Source: JANQPX01 sp039197065
GTDB taxonomy: Bacteria; Pseudomonadota; Alphaproteobacteria; Geminicoccales; Geminicoccaceae
Assembly: GCA_039197065.1 (NCBI GenBank)
Contig: JBCCUL010000001.1
Location: 248,001 to 312,000, forward strand
Direction of reading: 5' to 3'
Length of the DNA stretch: 64,000 nucleotides
Both the position numbers and the translations under genes were made by a program. The notes below the pieces were generated by a model that was not told where the DNA came from, made no database searches, and was given only the letters and a program-made list of their open reading frames with translations. Positions 24,357 to 33,948 of the stretch are shown here, one piece after another; position 1 is the stretch's first letter; every line of letters starts with the position of its first letter.

Positions 24357-25535
24357 ATGGCTGACGTCGACATCCAAAGCTACACCATCAATTTCGGGCC
24401 GCAGCATCCTGCCGCCCACGGCGTGCTGCGCCTGGTGCTCGAACTCGACGGCGAGGTGGTCGAGCGCGCCGATCCCCATATCGGCCTTCTGCATCGCGGC
24501 ACCGAGAAGCTGATCGAGTACCGCCCCTACATCCAGAGTGTGGGCTATTTCGACCGGCTCGATTACGTCTCGATGATGTGCCAGGAGCACGCCTATGTGC
24601 TCGCGATCGAGAAGCTGCTCGGCATCGAAGTGCCGGAACGCGCGCAATATATCCGGGTGCTGTTCTCCGAACTCACCCGCATCATGAACCACATCCTGAA
24701 CATCACCACCATGGCCCTCGACATCGGCGCCATGACCCCGCTCCTTTGGGGCTTCGAGGAGCGGGAAAAGCTGATGGAGTTCTATGAGCGCGTCTCGGGC
24801 GCGCGCATGCACGCCAACTACTTCCGCCCGGGCGGCGTTTCCAGAGACATGCCGGCCGGTCTCGCCGAAGACATCGGCGCCTGGGCCGACAACTTCCCGA
24901 AAGTCATCGAGGATATCGAGCGCCTGCTCAACGACAACCGCATTTTCCGCCAACGCACCGTGGACATCGGCGTGGTCAGCGCCGAAGAAGCCCTCGATCT
25001 CGGCTTCACCGGCCCGATGCTGCGCGCTTCCGGCCTTGCCTGGGATATCAGGAAGGCCGAGCCTTACGAAGTGTACGAGAAAATGGACTTCGGCGTGCCC
25101 GTCGGCAAGAACGGCGATTGCTTTGATCGCTATCTCGTGCGCATGGCCGAGATCAGGGAAAGCCTGAAGATCATCAAGCAATGCTTGAGGGAACTCCCGG
25201 AAGGGCCGATCAAGCTTCAGGATCAGAAGATCACGCCCCCCAAACGCGGCGAACTCAAGCGCTCGATGGAAGCCCTCATCCATCACTTCAAGCTCTACAC
25301 TGAAGGTTTTCACGTGCCGGAAGGTGAAGTTTACGCGGCGGTGGAGGCGCCCAAGGGCGAGTTCGGCGTCTACCTGGTCTCGGACGGCACCAACAAACCC
25401 TATCGCTGCAAGATCCGCGCCCCAGGCTTCGCGCATCTCGCCGCCCTCGACCCGGTCTCCAAAGGCCACATGCTGCCCGACGTCCCCGCCATCATCGGCG
25501 CCATGGACATCGTCTTCGGAGAAATCGACCGATGA
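24357..25535 (+). CDS. nuoD: NADH-quinone oxidoreductase subunit D
   Basis: 392-residue 49 kDa-type subunit forming much of the quinone-binding pocket. FGPQHPAAHGVLRLVLELDG near residue 14 carries the conserved His that lines the pocket. HIGLLHRGTEKLIEYRPYIQ and the C-terminal DPVSKGHMLPDVPAIIGAMD, with the closing DIVFGEIDR, are all standard. Its last four bases overlap the start of nuoE. Confidence 0.97.
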   Translation: MADVDIQSYTINFGPQHPAAHGVLRLVLELDGEVVERADPHIGLLHRGTEKLIEYRPYIQSVGYFDRLDYVSMMCQEHAYVLAIEKLLGIEVPERAQYIRVLFSELTRIMNHILNITTMALDIGAMTPLLWGFEEREKLMEFYERVSGARMHANYFRPGGVSRDMPAGLAEDIGAWADNFPKVIEDIERLLNDNRIFRQRTVDIGVVSAEEALDLGFTGPMLRASGLAWDIRKAEPYEVYEKMDFGVPVGKNGDCFDRYLVRMAEIRESLKIIKQCLRELPEGPIKLQDQKITPPKRGELKRSMEALIHHFKLYTEGFHVPEGEVYAAVEAPKGEFGVYLVSDGTNKPYRCKIRAPGFAHLAALDPVSKGHMLPDVPAIIGAMDIVFGEIDR

Positions 25536-26131
25536 AAGAAGGCGAGGCCTTCAGCTTTGACGAAGAGAACCTGGCGGAAGCGCAGAAAATCATCGCTCGC
25601 TACCCTGAAGGCCGTCAGCAAAGCGCCGTGATGCCGTTGCTCGCCATGGCGCAAAAGCAGTCCGGCGGCTGGCTGCCGACGGATGTTCTGAACTATGTCG
25701 CCGACTATCTCGGCATGCCCTATATCCGCGTCTACGAGGTCGCTTCCTTCTACGACATGTACAACACCGTGCCGGTGGGACGGATACAGGTGCGGGTGTG
25801 CACGACCACGCCTTGCTGGCTCTGCGGCTCGGACGACGTTGTTAAGGCGGCGAAGGACGAACTCGGCATCGGCATCGGTGAGAGCACCGAGGACGGCAAG
25901 TTCTTCCTCCGGGAGTTCGAATGCCTGGGTGCTTGCGCCAACGCGCCGATTCTCTGGGTCGACGACGATTTCTACGAGGACCTGGATTACGACAGCACCA
26001 GGAAAATCCTGACCGACCTCAAAGCCGGCAAGAAACCAGCGCCAGGATCTGCCCGATCCCGACAGGGTTCAATGCCGATCGAGGGGCGGACCACTTTGAC
26101 GTCGATGACGCCCGAAGGTGGAGACGACTGA
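25532..26131 (+). CDS. nuoE: NADH-quinone oxidoreductase subunit E
   Basis: 199-residue subunit with the N1a [2Fe-2S] cluster of the NADH-oxidising arm. The four ligands are the C-x4-C in CTTTPCWLCG and the C-x3-C in ECLGACANAP. The region around EVASFYDMYNTVPVGR is typical. Beyond the thioredoxin-like core there is a low-complexity C-terminal tail of about 35 residues after LTDLKAGKKP, usual for alphaproteobacteria. The stop shares one base with the nuoF start. Confidence 0.96.
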   Translation: MKEGEAFSFDEENLAEAQKIIARYPEGRQQSAVMPLLAMAQKQSGGWLPTDVLNYVADYLGMPYIRVYEVASFYDMYNTVPVGRIQVRVCTTTPCWLCGSDDVVKAAKDELGIGIGESTEDGKFFLREFECLGACANAPILWVDDDFYEDLDYDSTRKILTDLKAGKKPAPGSARSRQGSMPIEGRTTLTSMTPEGGDD

Positions 26132-27414
26132 TGCTTGATGACAAGGATCGCATCTTCACCAATCTCTACGGCGATCAATCGCCCTCCCTCGACGCCGCCA
26201 AAAAACGCGGCGACTGGGACGGCACTAAGGAGATCATCGCGCGCGGGCGCGAGGCTCTCCTCGAGGACATCAAAGCGTCCGGCCTGCGCGGCCGCGGCGG
26301 CGCAGGTTTCCCGACCGGTCTCAAATGGTCATTCATGCCCAAGGAAACGGACGGCGGCCCGGTCTATCTCGTCGTCAACGCCGATGAGTCCGAGCCCGGC
26401 ACCTGCAAGGACCGGGAGATCATGCGGAACGATCCGCATAAACTGGTGGAAGGCTGCCTTCTCGCCGGCGTCGCCATGGGTTGCACCGCCGGATACATCT
26501 ACATCCGCGGCGAGTTCATCCTCGAGGCCGATCGCCTTCAGAAGGCTATCGACGAGGCTTACGACGCCGGTCTGATCGGCAAGAACGCCTGCGGCTCCGG
26601 TTATGATTACGAGCTCTATCTGCATCGCGGCGCCGGCGCCTATATCTGCGGCGAGGAAACCGCACTCCTCGAAAGCCTGGAAGGCAAGAAGGGCCAGCCG
26701 CGCATGAAGCCGCCTTTTCCGGCGGCTGTCGGCCTCTATGGTCGACCCACCACGGTCAACAATGTTGAGACCATCGCCGTCACGCCGACCATCCTCCGTC
26801 GCGGCGGCTCCTGGTTCGCGAGCTTCGGCCGCGAGAAGAACGAAGGCACCAAGATCTACTGCATCTCCGGCCATGTGAACCAGCCCTGCACGGTCGAAGA
26901 GGCGATGGGCATCCCGCTCAAGGAGCTGATCGAAAAGCATGCGGGCGGCGTGCGCGGCGGCTGGGACAATCTGCTGGGCGTGATACCGGGAGGGTCTTCG
27001 GTACCGGTCATCCCGCGGGATGTTTGCGACGACGTGCTGATGGACTTCGATGCGTTGCGCGACGTGCAAAGCGGCCTCGGTACCGCCGGCGTCATCGTCA
27101 TGGACAAATCGACGGACATCGTCAAAGCGATTGCCCGCCTCTCGAAGTTCTACATGCATGAAAGCTGCGGCCAGTGCACGCCCTGCCGCGAAGGCACCGG
27201 CTGGCTCTACCGCATGCTGACCCGCCTCGGCGACGGCAAGGGCCAGCTCGAGGAGCTGGACCTGCTGCAAGACGTGACGAAGGAAATCGAGGGCCACACC
27301 ATCTGCGCGCTTGGCGATGCCGCGGCCTGGCCGGTGCAGGGACTGCTTCGCCATTTCCGTCCAGAGCTGGAGCGTCGGCTGCAGGCTGTCCAGGATGCCG
27401 GGAGGGCCGCCTGA
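26131..27414 (+). CDS. nuoF: NADH-quinone oxidoreductase subunit F
   Basis: 427-residue flavoprotein that oxidises NADH; it binds FMN and the N3 cluster. The ATG at 26131 shares a base with the nuoE stop; a longer frame upstream is read-through. The NADH/FMN loop GLRGRGGAGFPTGLKWSFMP is at about residues 53-72, VNADESEPGTCKDREIM follows, and the cluster motif ESCGQCTPCREGTGW is near residue 347, with its fourth cysteine in TICALGDAAAWP. Two bases separate it from nuoG. Confidence 0.97.
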   Translation: MLDDKDRIFTNLYGDQSPSLDAAKKRGDWDGTKEIIARGREALLEDIKASGLRGRGGAGFPTGLKWSFMPKETDGGPVYLVVNADESEPGTCKDREIMRNDPHKLVEGCLLAGVAMGCTAGYIYIRGEFILEADRLQKAIDEAYDAGLIGKNACGSGYDYELYLHRGAGAYICGEETALLESLEGKKGQPRMKPPFPAAVGLYGRPTTVNNVETIAVTPTILRRGGSWFASFGREKNEGTKIYCISGHVNQPCTVEEAMGIPLKELIEKHAGGVRGGWDNLLGVIPGGSSVPVIPRDVCDDVLMDFDALRDVQSGLGTAGVIVMDKSTDIVKAIARLSKFYMHESCGQCTPCREGTGWLYRMLTRLGDGKGQLEELDLLQDVTKEIEGHTICALGDAAAWPVQGLLRHFRPELERRLQAVQDAGRAA

Positions 27415-27416
27415 TC

Positions 27417-29522
27417 ATGAGCGATACTATCAAACTCACGGTCGACGGCGAAGAGGTCGAAGTTCCGAGCGGCGTCACCGTGCTCCAGGCCTGTGAGGCC
27501 GCCGGCCGCGAGATCCCGGTCTTCTGTTTCCATCCCCGCCTCAACATCGCAGGCAATTGCCGCATGTGTCTGGTGGAAATGGAAAAATCGCCCAAGCCGA
27601 TCGCTTCCTGTGCCATGCCTGCAGGGGACGGCATGGTGATCCGCACCGGCACCGAGCTGGTGCATAAGGCGCGCAAGGGCGTGCTGGAAATGCTCCTGAT
27701 CAATCACCCTCTCGATTGCCCGATCTGCGATCAGGGCGGGGAGTGCGATCTCCAGGACCTGACGCTGTTCTACGGTCCCGATCACTCCCGCTTCAAAGAG
27801 AACAAGCGTGCGGTCGAGGACAAGGAACTGGGTCCGCTGATCTCGACCCACATGACCCGCTGCATCCACTGCACCCGCTGCATCCGTTTCGCCAACGAAG
27901 TGGCGGGCGTGGAGGAACTGGGCGCCACCGGCCGCGGCGAGCATATGGAGGTCGGCACCTGGGTCGAAAAGGCGGTCACGTCTGAACTGTCGGGCAATAT
28001 GATCGACATCTGCCCGGTCGGCGCGCTGAATTCGAAACCTTACGAATATCGTGCAAGGGCCTGGGAACTCAAGAAAACCGAGTCGATCGACGTGCTCGAC
28101 GCTGTCGGTTGCAACATCCGCATCGACGCACGCGGCCCCGAGGTCATGCGCATCGTTCCGCGCCTGAACGAAGAGATCAACGAGGAGTGGATCTCCGACA
28201 AGTCGCGCTTTGCCTATGACGGCCTGAGGAAGCGCCGGCTCGACGTCCCGATGGTCAAGAAAGACGACAAGCTTCAGCCCGTCTCTTGGCGTGAAGCCTT
28301 CAAGGCTATCGCGTCGAAGCTGGATGGGCTTGACGGTAAGAAGATTGGCGCCATCGTCGGCGATCTCGCCGATTGCGAGGCGATGACCGTCCTGAAAGAC
28401 CTGATGGAGTCGATAGGATCGCCGAACATCGACTGCCGCCAGAACGGCTCCAAGCTGACATCGGAACCGCGTTCCTCTTACCTCTTCAACACCACCATCG
28501 CCGGCATCGAAGAGGCCGATTTCTGCCTTCTCGTCGGCACGAACCCGCGCTTCGAGGCACCGCTGATCAACGCCCGCCTCCGAAAGCGTCATCGCATGGG
28601 AGGCTTCACCGTCGCGCGCGTCGGGCCGCCTGCGGATCTGACCTATCCCGTGACAGAGCTTGGCGCGGGCGCACAGACGCTTTCCGAAATCGCCGACGGC
28701 ACCCATGAAATCGCGGATGCGCTCAAAAAGGCCGAGCGGCCCATGCTCATCCTCGGCGATGCCGCCGTCAGCCGTTCCGATGGCAACGCCGTCCTGGCCG
28801 CGGTCCGCGACATCGTCAAGCGCTACGAATTGGTCGTTGAGCCCGACGACGCAGAAGGCAACGAGGCCGACGCTTCGGCTTGGAATGGGTATAATCTGTT
28901 GCATACCGCCGCCAGCCGCGTCGGCGGTCTCGATCTCGGCTTGGTGCCGGGGAAGGGTGGTTTGGACGTTGCCGGCATGATCAAGACGGCCGGTAAGGGC
29001 GATCTGGACGTGCTCTATCTCCTGGGCGCCGATGAGATCGATGTCGAAGCGCTCGGCGACGCCTTCGTCATCTATCAGGGCCACCATGGGGATCGCGGAG
29101 CGCCTCGGGCCGATGTTATTCTGCCTGGTGCCGCCTATACCGAGAAGAACGCGACCTATGTGAACACTGAGGGACGGCCGCAGCGGGCGAAGCTTGCCGT
29201 GTTTCCTCCGGGTGACGCCAAGGAGGATTGGAAGATTCTTCGTGCGTTGTCCGAAGCGGTCGGCAGGAAACTGCCGCTCGATACGCTCTCCCAGGTGCGC
29301 GCCCGTATGCAGGAAATCGCCCCGCATCTGGCCGATATTGACATCATCCAACCAGCGCCCTGGCAAGGCGTGGGGCGCGCTGGAAAGTTTCTGGCATCGC
29401 CTTTCGCCTCTCCAATAGAAGACTTCTATCGGACCGATCCGATCAGCCGCGCCTCTGCGACCATGGCCGAGTGCAGCGCGTTGCATGCCCCGAGCGCGAA
29501 GGGGACCGGCACCGATGGCTGA
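27417..29522 (+). CDS. nuoG: NADH-quinone oxidoreductase subunit G
   Basis: 701-residue iron-sulfur subunit. The start at 27417 gives the ferredoxin-like N-terminus with the [2Fe-2S] ligands in CFHPRLNIAGNCRMCLVEM. Then comes the histidine-ligated cluster motif HPLDCPICDQGGECDLQD at about residue 98, and the two-cluster segment from CIHCTRCIRFANEVAG to CPVGAL. The rest is a molybdopterin-oxidoreductase-like domain without cofactor residues that I can recognise. It overlaps nuoH by eight bases. A long antisense frame across it is only a shadow. Confidence 0.96.
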   Translation: MSDTIKLTVDGEEVEVPSGVTVLQACEAAGREIPVFCFHPRLNIAGNCRMCLVEMEKSPKPIASCAMPAGDGMVIRTGTELVHKARKGVLEMLLINHPLDCPICDQGGECDLQDLTLFYGPDHSRFKENKRAVEDKELGPLISTHMTRCIHCTRCIRFANEVAGVEELGATGRGEHMEVGTWVEKAVTSELSGNMIDICPVGALNSKPYEYRARAWELKKTESIDVLDAVGCNIRIDARGPEVMRIVPRLNEEINEEWISDKSRFAYDGLRKRRLDVPMVKKDDKLQPVSWREAFKAIASKLDGLDGKKIGAIVGDLADCEAMTVLKDLMESIGSPNIDCRQNGSKLTSEPRSSYLFNTTIAGIEEADFCLLVGTNPRFEAPLINARLRKRHRMGGFTVARVGPPADLTYPVTELGAGAQTLSEIADGTHEIADALKKAERPMLILGDAAVSRSDGNAVLAAVRDIVKRYELVVEPDDAEGNEADASAWNGYNLLHTAASRVGGLDLGLVPGKGGLDVAGMIKTAGKGDLDVLYLLGADEIDVEALGDAFVIYQGHHGDRGAPRADVILPGAAYTEKNATYVNTEGRPQRAKLAVFPPGDAKEDWKILRALSEAVGRKLPLDTLSQVRARMQEIAPHLADIDIIQPAPWQGVGRAGKFLASPFASPIEDFYRTDPISRASATMAECSALHAPSAKGTGTDG

Positions 29523-30525
29523 GTTCTGGACCGGTTTCCTCTGGCCGCTGATCTGGATCGTTCTCCAGATCGTCGTGATCCTGATCCCGCTTCTGCTTTC
29601 GGTCGCCTACCTCACCTATGCCGAGCGCAAGGTGATTGGCGCGATGCAGCTGCGCCAGGGGCCGATGGTCGTGGGCCCGATGGGCCTCCTCCAGCCGATC
29701 GCGGATGCGGTCAAGCTGCTGATGAAGGAGACCATCCTGCCGACCGGCGCCAACAAGGTGGTCTTCATCCTGGCGCCAGTGATCACCTTCACACTCGCCA
29801 TGATCGGCTGGGCGGTGATCCCCTTTGGCGATGGGCTGGTGATCTCCGACATCAATGTCGGCATTCTTTACCTCTTCGCCATCTCGTCGCTAGGCGTCTA
29901 CGGCATCCTGATGGCAGGCTGGGCGAGCAACTCGCGCTACGCCTTTCTCGGCGCGCTACGCTCCGCCGCTCAGATGGTCTCCTACGAGATCGCGATCGGC
30001 CTGATCATCATCAACGTCCTGCTCTGCGTCGGCTCGCTGAACCTTTCGGACATCGTACGCGCCCAGGAAAACTGGTGGTTCTTCATCCCCCACTTTCCGA
30101 TGTTCATGATCTTCATCGCCTCGATCCTGGCCGAAACGAACCGCCATCCGTTCGATCTGCCCGAGGCCGAGGCGGAACTGGTGGCCGGCTACAATGTCGA
30201 ATACTCGTCCATGGGCTTCGCGCTCTTCTTTCTCGGCGAATATGCCAACATGATCCTGATGAGCGCGATGGCCGCTATCCTGTTCCTCGGCGGCTGGCTG
30301 CCGCCGATAGACATCGCCCCGCTGAATTGGATCCCCGGACCGATCTGGCTGATCCTCAAGATCTGCTTCGTGCTGTTCATCTTCATCTGGGCGCGCGCCA
30401 CGCTGCCGCGCTACCGCTATGACCAGCTCATGCGTCTCGGCTGGAAGGTCTTTTTGCCCCTGTCGCTGATCTGGGTGGTGCTGACGTCCGGCTTCCTGGT
30501 CGCTTTCGATATGTTGCCCAGGTGA
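29515..30525 (+). CDS. nuoH: NADH-quinone oxidoreductase subunit H
   Basis: 336-residue membrane subunit at the junction of the two arms, forming the quinone entry. The ATG at 29515, overlapping nuoG, precedes the first helix. Eight or nine hydrophobic helices are seen. The conserved loop AYLTYAERKVIGAMQLRQGP is at about residues 28-47, and the acidic E-channel loop ETNRHPFDLPEAEAELVAG at about 205-223. Confidence 0.97.
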   Translation: MAEFWTGFLWPLIWIVLQIVVILIPLLLSVAYLTYAERKVIGAMQLRQGPMVVGPMGLLQPIADAVKLLMKETILPTGANKVVFILAPVITFTLAMIGWAVIPFGDGLVISDINVGILYLFAISSLGVYGILMAGWASNSRYAFLGALRSAAQMVSYEIAIGLIIINVLLCVGSLNLSDIVRAQENWWFFIPHFPMFMIFIASILAETNRHPFDLPEAEAELVAGYNVEYSSMGFALFFLGEYANMILMSAMAAILFLGGWLPPIDIAPLNWIPGPIWLILKICFVLFIFIWARATLPRYRYDQLMRLGWKVFLPLSLIWVVLTSGFLVAFDMLPR

Positions 30526-30541
30526 GAAAGGAGGAAGTGTA

Positions 30542-31030
30542 ATGGCCTTTCTCGACAATGTCGCGCGCACCCTCCTTTGGCGAGAGCTGGTCTCGGGCTT
30601 TGCGCTGACGCTCAAATACATGTTCAGGCGAAGCGTCACCCTGAACTATCCCTATGAGAAGGGTCCGCTCAGTCCGCGCTTTCGCGGCGAGCATGCGCTT
30701 CGCCGCTATCCCACGGGCGAGGAGCGCTGTATCGCCTGCAAGCTCTGCGAAGCGGTCTGTCCGGCCCAGGCGATCACCATCGAGAGCGAGCCGCGGGCGG
30801 ATGGTACGCGCAGGACAACGCGCTACGACATCGACATGGTGAAGTGCATCTATTGCGGCATGTGCGAGGAGAGCTGCCCGGTGGATGCGATCGTCGAGGG
30901 GCCGAACTTCGAGTTCGCGACCGAGACGCGCGCCGAGCTCTTCTACAACAAGGAAAAACTGCTCGCCAACGGCGACCGCTGGGAAAAGGAAATCGCGGCC
31001 AACCTTGCGGCGGACGCCCCCTATCGTTAG
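30542..31030 (+). CDS. nuoI: NADH-quinone oxidoreductase subunit I
   Basis: 162-residue ferredoxin-like subunit that wires clusters N6a and N6b between NuoG and NuoB. The two 8Fe motifs are CIACKLCEAVCP at about residue 62 and CIYCGMCEESCP at about 101. An N-terminal amphipathic helix (RTLLWRELVSGFALTLKYMF) lies on the membrane. The stop is directly followed by a short palindrome also found elsewhere in intergenic DNA. Confidence 0.97.
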   Translation: MAFLDNVARTLLWRELVSGFALTLKYMFRRSVTLNYPYEKGPLSPRFRGEHALRRYPTGEERCIACKLCEAVCPAQAITIESEPRADGTRRTTRYDIDMVKCIYCGMCEESCPVDAIVEGPNFEFATETRAELFYNKEKLLANGDRWEKEIAANLAADAPYR

Positions 31031-31042
31031 TGGTACGACCAC
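31030..31042. repeat. Solo palindrome GTGGT-ACG-ACCAC between nuoI and nuoJ
   Basis: A 13-base perfect palindromic core that begins on the last base of the nuoI stop. It is the exact reverse complement of the core at 34043-34055, which ends the repeat between nuoL and nuoM. It may be a lone end of repeat family 1, or a GntR-type TGGT-N3-ACCA operator. The 72-base nuoI-nuoJ gap has no other clear feature. Confidence 0.4.
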
Positions 31043-31102
31043 ATCGGAAAGTTCGCTCGATGGCGTTTGTCATGCATGGCGCGGCTCGTGCCTGAGGAAG
31101 CA

Positions 31103-31708
31103 ATGATCGTTCAGCAGCTCGTCTTCTACCTGTTTTCGGCGGTGGCCATCGCGTCAGGCGTGATGGTGATTTCCGCTCGGAATCCGGTGCACTCTGTGCT
31201 GTTCCTGATCCTCGCCTTCTTCAACGCCGCGGCCCTGTTCGTTCTGGTCGGCGCAGAATTTCTGGCGATGGTGCTGGTGGTCGTTTATGTGGGCGCTGTC
31301 GCCGTGCTCTTCATGTTCGTCGTCATGATGCTCGACATCAATTTCGTGCGCCTGCGCGAAGGCTTCATGCAATATCTGCCGGTTGGCGCCCTGATCGGCA
31401 TCATTCTTCTTGCGGAACTGGTGCTGGTCTTCGGCAGCTGGGCGCTGTCACCGACCACCGCAGCCCTTGAACAGCCGACACCGCCCGAGATCAGCAATAC
31501 CGAAGCCCTCGGCAATCTCCTATACACCGACTATTTCTACCTCTTTCAGGCGGCGGGCCTCATCTTGCTGGTCGCGATCATCGGTGCGATCACGCTCACC
31601 CTTCGCCATCGTCCCGGCGTCAAGCGCCAGGATATCGGCGAGCAGGTTAACCGCTCGGCCGAGGACGCGATCGAGATCAAAGATGTTCAGCCCGGGAGCG
31701 GCGCCTGA
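31103..31708 (+). CDS. nuoJ: NADH-quinone oxidoreductase subunit J
   Basis: 201-residue membrane subunit of the proton-pumping arm with five helices. I chose the ATG at 31103, which has GAGGAAG upstream and opens directly into the first helix; a longer frame from 31067 adds 12 atypical residues. The third helix, with EFLAMVLVVVYVGAVAVLFM at about residues 54-73, carries the pi-bulge region of NuoJ. Its stop shares one base with nuoK. Confidence 0.95.
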   Translation: MIVQQLVFYLFSAVAIASGVMVISARNPVHSVLFLILAFFNAAALFVLVGAEFLAMVLVVVYVGAVAVLFMFVVMMLDINFVRLREGFMQYLPVGALIGIILLAELVLVFGSWALSPTTAALEQPTPPEISNTEALGNLLYTDYFYLFQAAGLILLVAIIGAITLTLRHRPGVKRQDIGEQVNRSAEDAIEIKDVQPGSGA

Positions 31709-32022
31709 TGGAGATGGCGGTCCCTCTCGGTCATTACCTCACGGTCGCGGCCATTCTCTTCACGACGGGCATTTTCGGCATCTTCCTGAACCGGAAGAAC
31801 GTGATCGTCATCCTGATGTCGATCGAGCTGATGCTGCTGGCCATCAACCTGAACTTCGTGGCATTTTCCGCCTATCTCGGCGACCTCGCCGGCCAGGTCT
31901 TCGCCATGTTCATCCTCACCGTCGCCGCCGCCGAGGCTGCGATCGGCCTTGCCATTCTTGTGGTCTACTTCCGCAACCGCGGCAGTATCGAGGTCGACGA
32001 CATCAATCTGATGAAGGGCTGA
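31708..32022 (+). CDS. nuoK: NADH-quinone oxidoreductase subunit K
   Basis: 104-residue three-helix membrane subunit. Conserved acidic residues for proton transfer are in IVILMSIELMLLAINLNFVA (Glu in helix 2) and VAAAEAAIGLAILVVYFRN (Glu in helix 3). Length and layout are standard. It is coupled to nuoJ by a one-base overlap and is three bases before nuoL. Confidence 0.97.
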   Translation: MEMAVPLGHYLTVAAILFTTGIFGIFLNRKNVIVILMSIELMLLAINLNFVAFSAYLGDLAGQVFAMFILTVAAAEAAIGLAILVVYFRNRGSIEVDDINLMKG

Positions 32023-32025
32023 TCC

Positions 32026-33945
32026 ATGACCGCAGCCTTCATCGTTTTTTCGCCACTTATCGGCGCCATTATCGCGGGACTCTTCGGTCGTTTCATCGGC
32101 GATCGCCCCTCCCAGCTGGTCACCTGCGCCGGCATGGTCATTTCGGCCATCTGCGCCTGGATCGTGCTCTTTTCCGTCGTCGGCACCGAGGGCTACAAGC
32201 TCGACATCCTGACATGGATCCATTCCGGCACCTTCGAGGTGAACTGGGCCATCCGCGTCGATCCGCTCTCCGCCGTCATGATGTTCGTGGTCTCCACGGT
32301 TTCGACCCTGATCCACATCTATTCGATCGGCTACATGTCCCATGACCCGCATATCCCGCGGTTCATGTCCTATCTCTCCCTCTTCACCTTCTTCATGCTG
32401 ATGCTGGTGACCGCCGACAATTTCCTGCAGCTGTTCTTCGGCTGGGAAGGGGTGGGCCTCGTCTCCTATCTCCTGATCGGGTTCTGGTACACCAAGCCTT
32501 CCGCCTGCGCCGCAGCGATCAAGGCCTTCCTCGTCAACCGCGTCGGCGACGTGGGTTTCGCGCTTGGCATCGCCGGCGTCTATCTGATGTTCGATTCGGT
32601 CGAGTTCGACGTGGTCTTCGCCAACGTCGCGGAACTGGCCGGAACCCAGCTCGTCATGTTCGGCACGGAGGTGCATGCGCTGACGCTGGTCACCTTCCTT
32701 CTCTTCATCGGCGCCATGGGCAAGTCAGCCCAGCTCGGCCTGCACACCTGGCTGCCGGACGCCATGGAAGGCCCGACGCCGGTCTCCGCCCTCATTCACG
32801 CCGCCACCATGGTGACCGCCGGCGTGTTCCTGGTGGCGCGCTGCTCGCCGCTCTTCGAATACGCCCCCTGGACCCTCGGCTTCATCACCTTCATCGGCGC
32901 GAGCACCGCCCTCTTCGCGGCGACCATCGGGCTGGTGCAGAACGACATCAAGCGCGTCATCGCCTATTCGACCTGCTCGCAGCTCGGCTACATGTTCTTC
33001 GCCTGCGGCGTCGGCGCTTACGCGGTCGGCGTCTTCCATCTCTACACCCACGCCTTTTTCAAAGCGCTGCTCTTCCTGTCCGCAGGCTCGGTCATCCACG
33101 CCATGTCCGATGAGCAGGACATGCGCAATATGGGCGGCATCTGGAAAAAGATTCCTGTCACCTACGCCATGATGTGGATCGGCTCGCTTGCCCTCGCCGG
33201 CATGCCGATCTTCGCAGGCTTCTTCTCCAAGGACCTGATCCTCGAAGTCGCCTGGGCCTCCCACGGACCGTTTGCGGGCTATGCGTTCTGGCTCGGCATC
33301 ATCGCTGCCGTGCTCACCGCTTTCTATTCATGGCGCCTGCTCTTCATGACCTTCCACGGCAAGCCGCGCGCCAGCCAGGAGGTGATGAACCATGTCCATG
33401 AAAGCCCGCTGGTCATGACCGTTCCGCTCGGTCTGCTTGCGGTCGGCGCTGTTTTCGCCGGGCTGCTCGGCCTGCCGATGGTCGCCGACGATATGGCGTT
33501 CTGGGGCGGCTCGATCGCCATGGTGCAGCAGCCGAACATCATCGAAGAAGCCCACCATGTCGGCCTCTTCATCAAGATCCTACCGATCCTCGCTGGCGTC
33601 CTCGGCATCGCGCTCGCTTACGTCTTCTACATCCAAAATCCGGACCTGCCGGGCAAGCTGGCTGCGAAGGTGCAGGGCGTCTATCGGTTCTTGTTGAACA
33701 AATGGTATGTCGACGAACTCTACGATTATCTGTTCGTCAATCCGGCCAAGCGCCTGGGCACCATGTTCTGGCAAGGGGGCGATGTCGGCATCATCGACGC
33801 GTTCGGCCCCAACGGTGTCGCCGCGACAGCCCTTAATGTCGCCAGACGCGCCACCATGCTGCAGACCGGCTACGTCTATCATTACGCCTTTGCCATGCTG
33901 ATCGGGATCGCCGCCCTGGTCACCTGGTACCTCTTCCTGGCCTAG
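32026..33945 (+). CDS. nuoL: NADH-quinone oxidoreductase subunit L
   Basis: 639-residue antiporter-like subunit at the far end of the membrane arm, with about 16 helices. Key segments are FFGWEGVGLVSYLLIGFWYT with the helix 5 Glu, LGLHTWLPDAMEGPTPVSAL with helix 7-8 residues, and HAFFKALLFLSAGSVIHAM with the helix 8 Lys. The C-terminal lateral helix is encoded by the last 80 or so residues. A repeat of about 107 bases separates it from nuoM. Confidence 0.97.
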   Translation: MTAAFIVFSPLIGAIIAGLFGRFIGDRPSQLVTCAGMVISAICAWIVLFSVVGTEGYKLDILTWIHSGTFEVNWAIRVDPLSAVMMFVVSTVSTLIHIYSIGYMSHDPHIPRFMSYLSLFTFFMLMLVTADNFLQLFFGWEGVGLVSYLLIGFWYTKPSACAAAIKAFLVNRVGDVGFALGIAGVYLMFDSVEFDVVFANVAELAGTQLVMFGTEVHALTLVTFLLFIGAMGKSAQLGLHTWLPDAMEGPTPVSALIHAATMVTAGVFLVARCSPLFEYAPWTLGFITFIGASTALFAATIGLVQNDIKRVIAYSTCSQLGYMFFACGVGAYAVGVFHLYTHAFFKALLFLSAGSVIHAMSDEQDMRNMGGIWKKIPVTYAMMWIGSLALAGMPIFAGFFSKDLILEVAWASHGPFAGYAFWLGIIAAVLTAFYSWRLLFMTFHGKPRASQEVMNHVHESPLVMTVPLGLLAVGAVFAGLLGLPMVADDMAFWGGSIAMVQQPNIIEEAHHVGLFIKILPILAGVLGIALAYVFYIQNPDLPGKLAAKVQGVYRFLLNKWYVDELYDYLFVNPAKRLGTMFWQGGDVGIIDAFGPNGVAATALNVARRATMLQTGYVYHYAFAMLIGIAALVTWYLFLA

Positions 33946-33948
33946 CGG

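Noticed and set aside
24276..25469. 397-codon antisense frame across nuoD
   Set aside because: Shadow of nuoD with no homology by eye.
27207..29486. 759-codon antisense frame across nuoG
   Set aside because: It is a GC-rich shadow of a certain gene; its codons mirror the nuoG reading frame.
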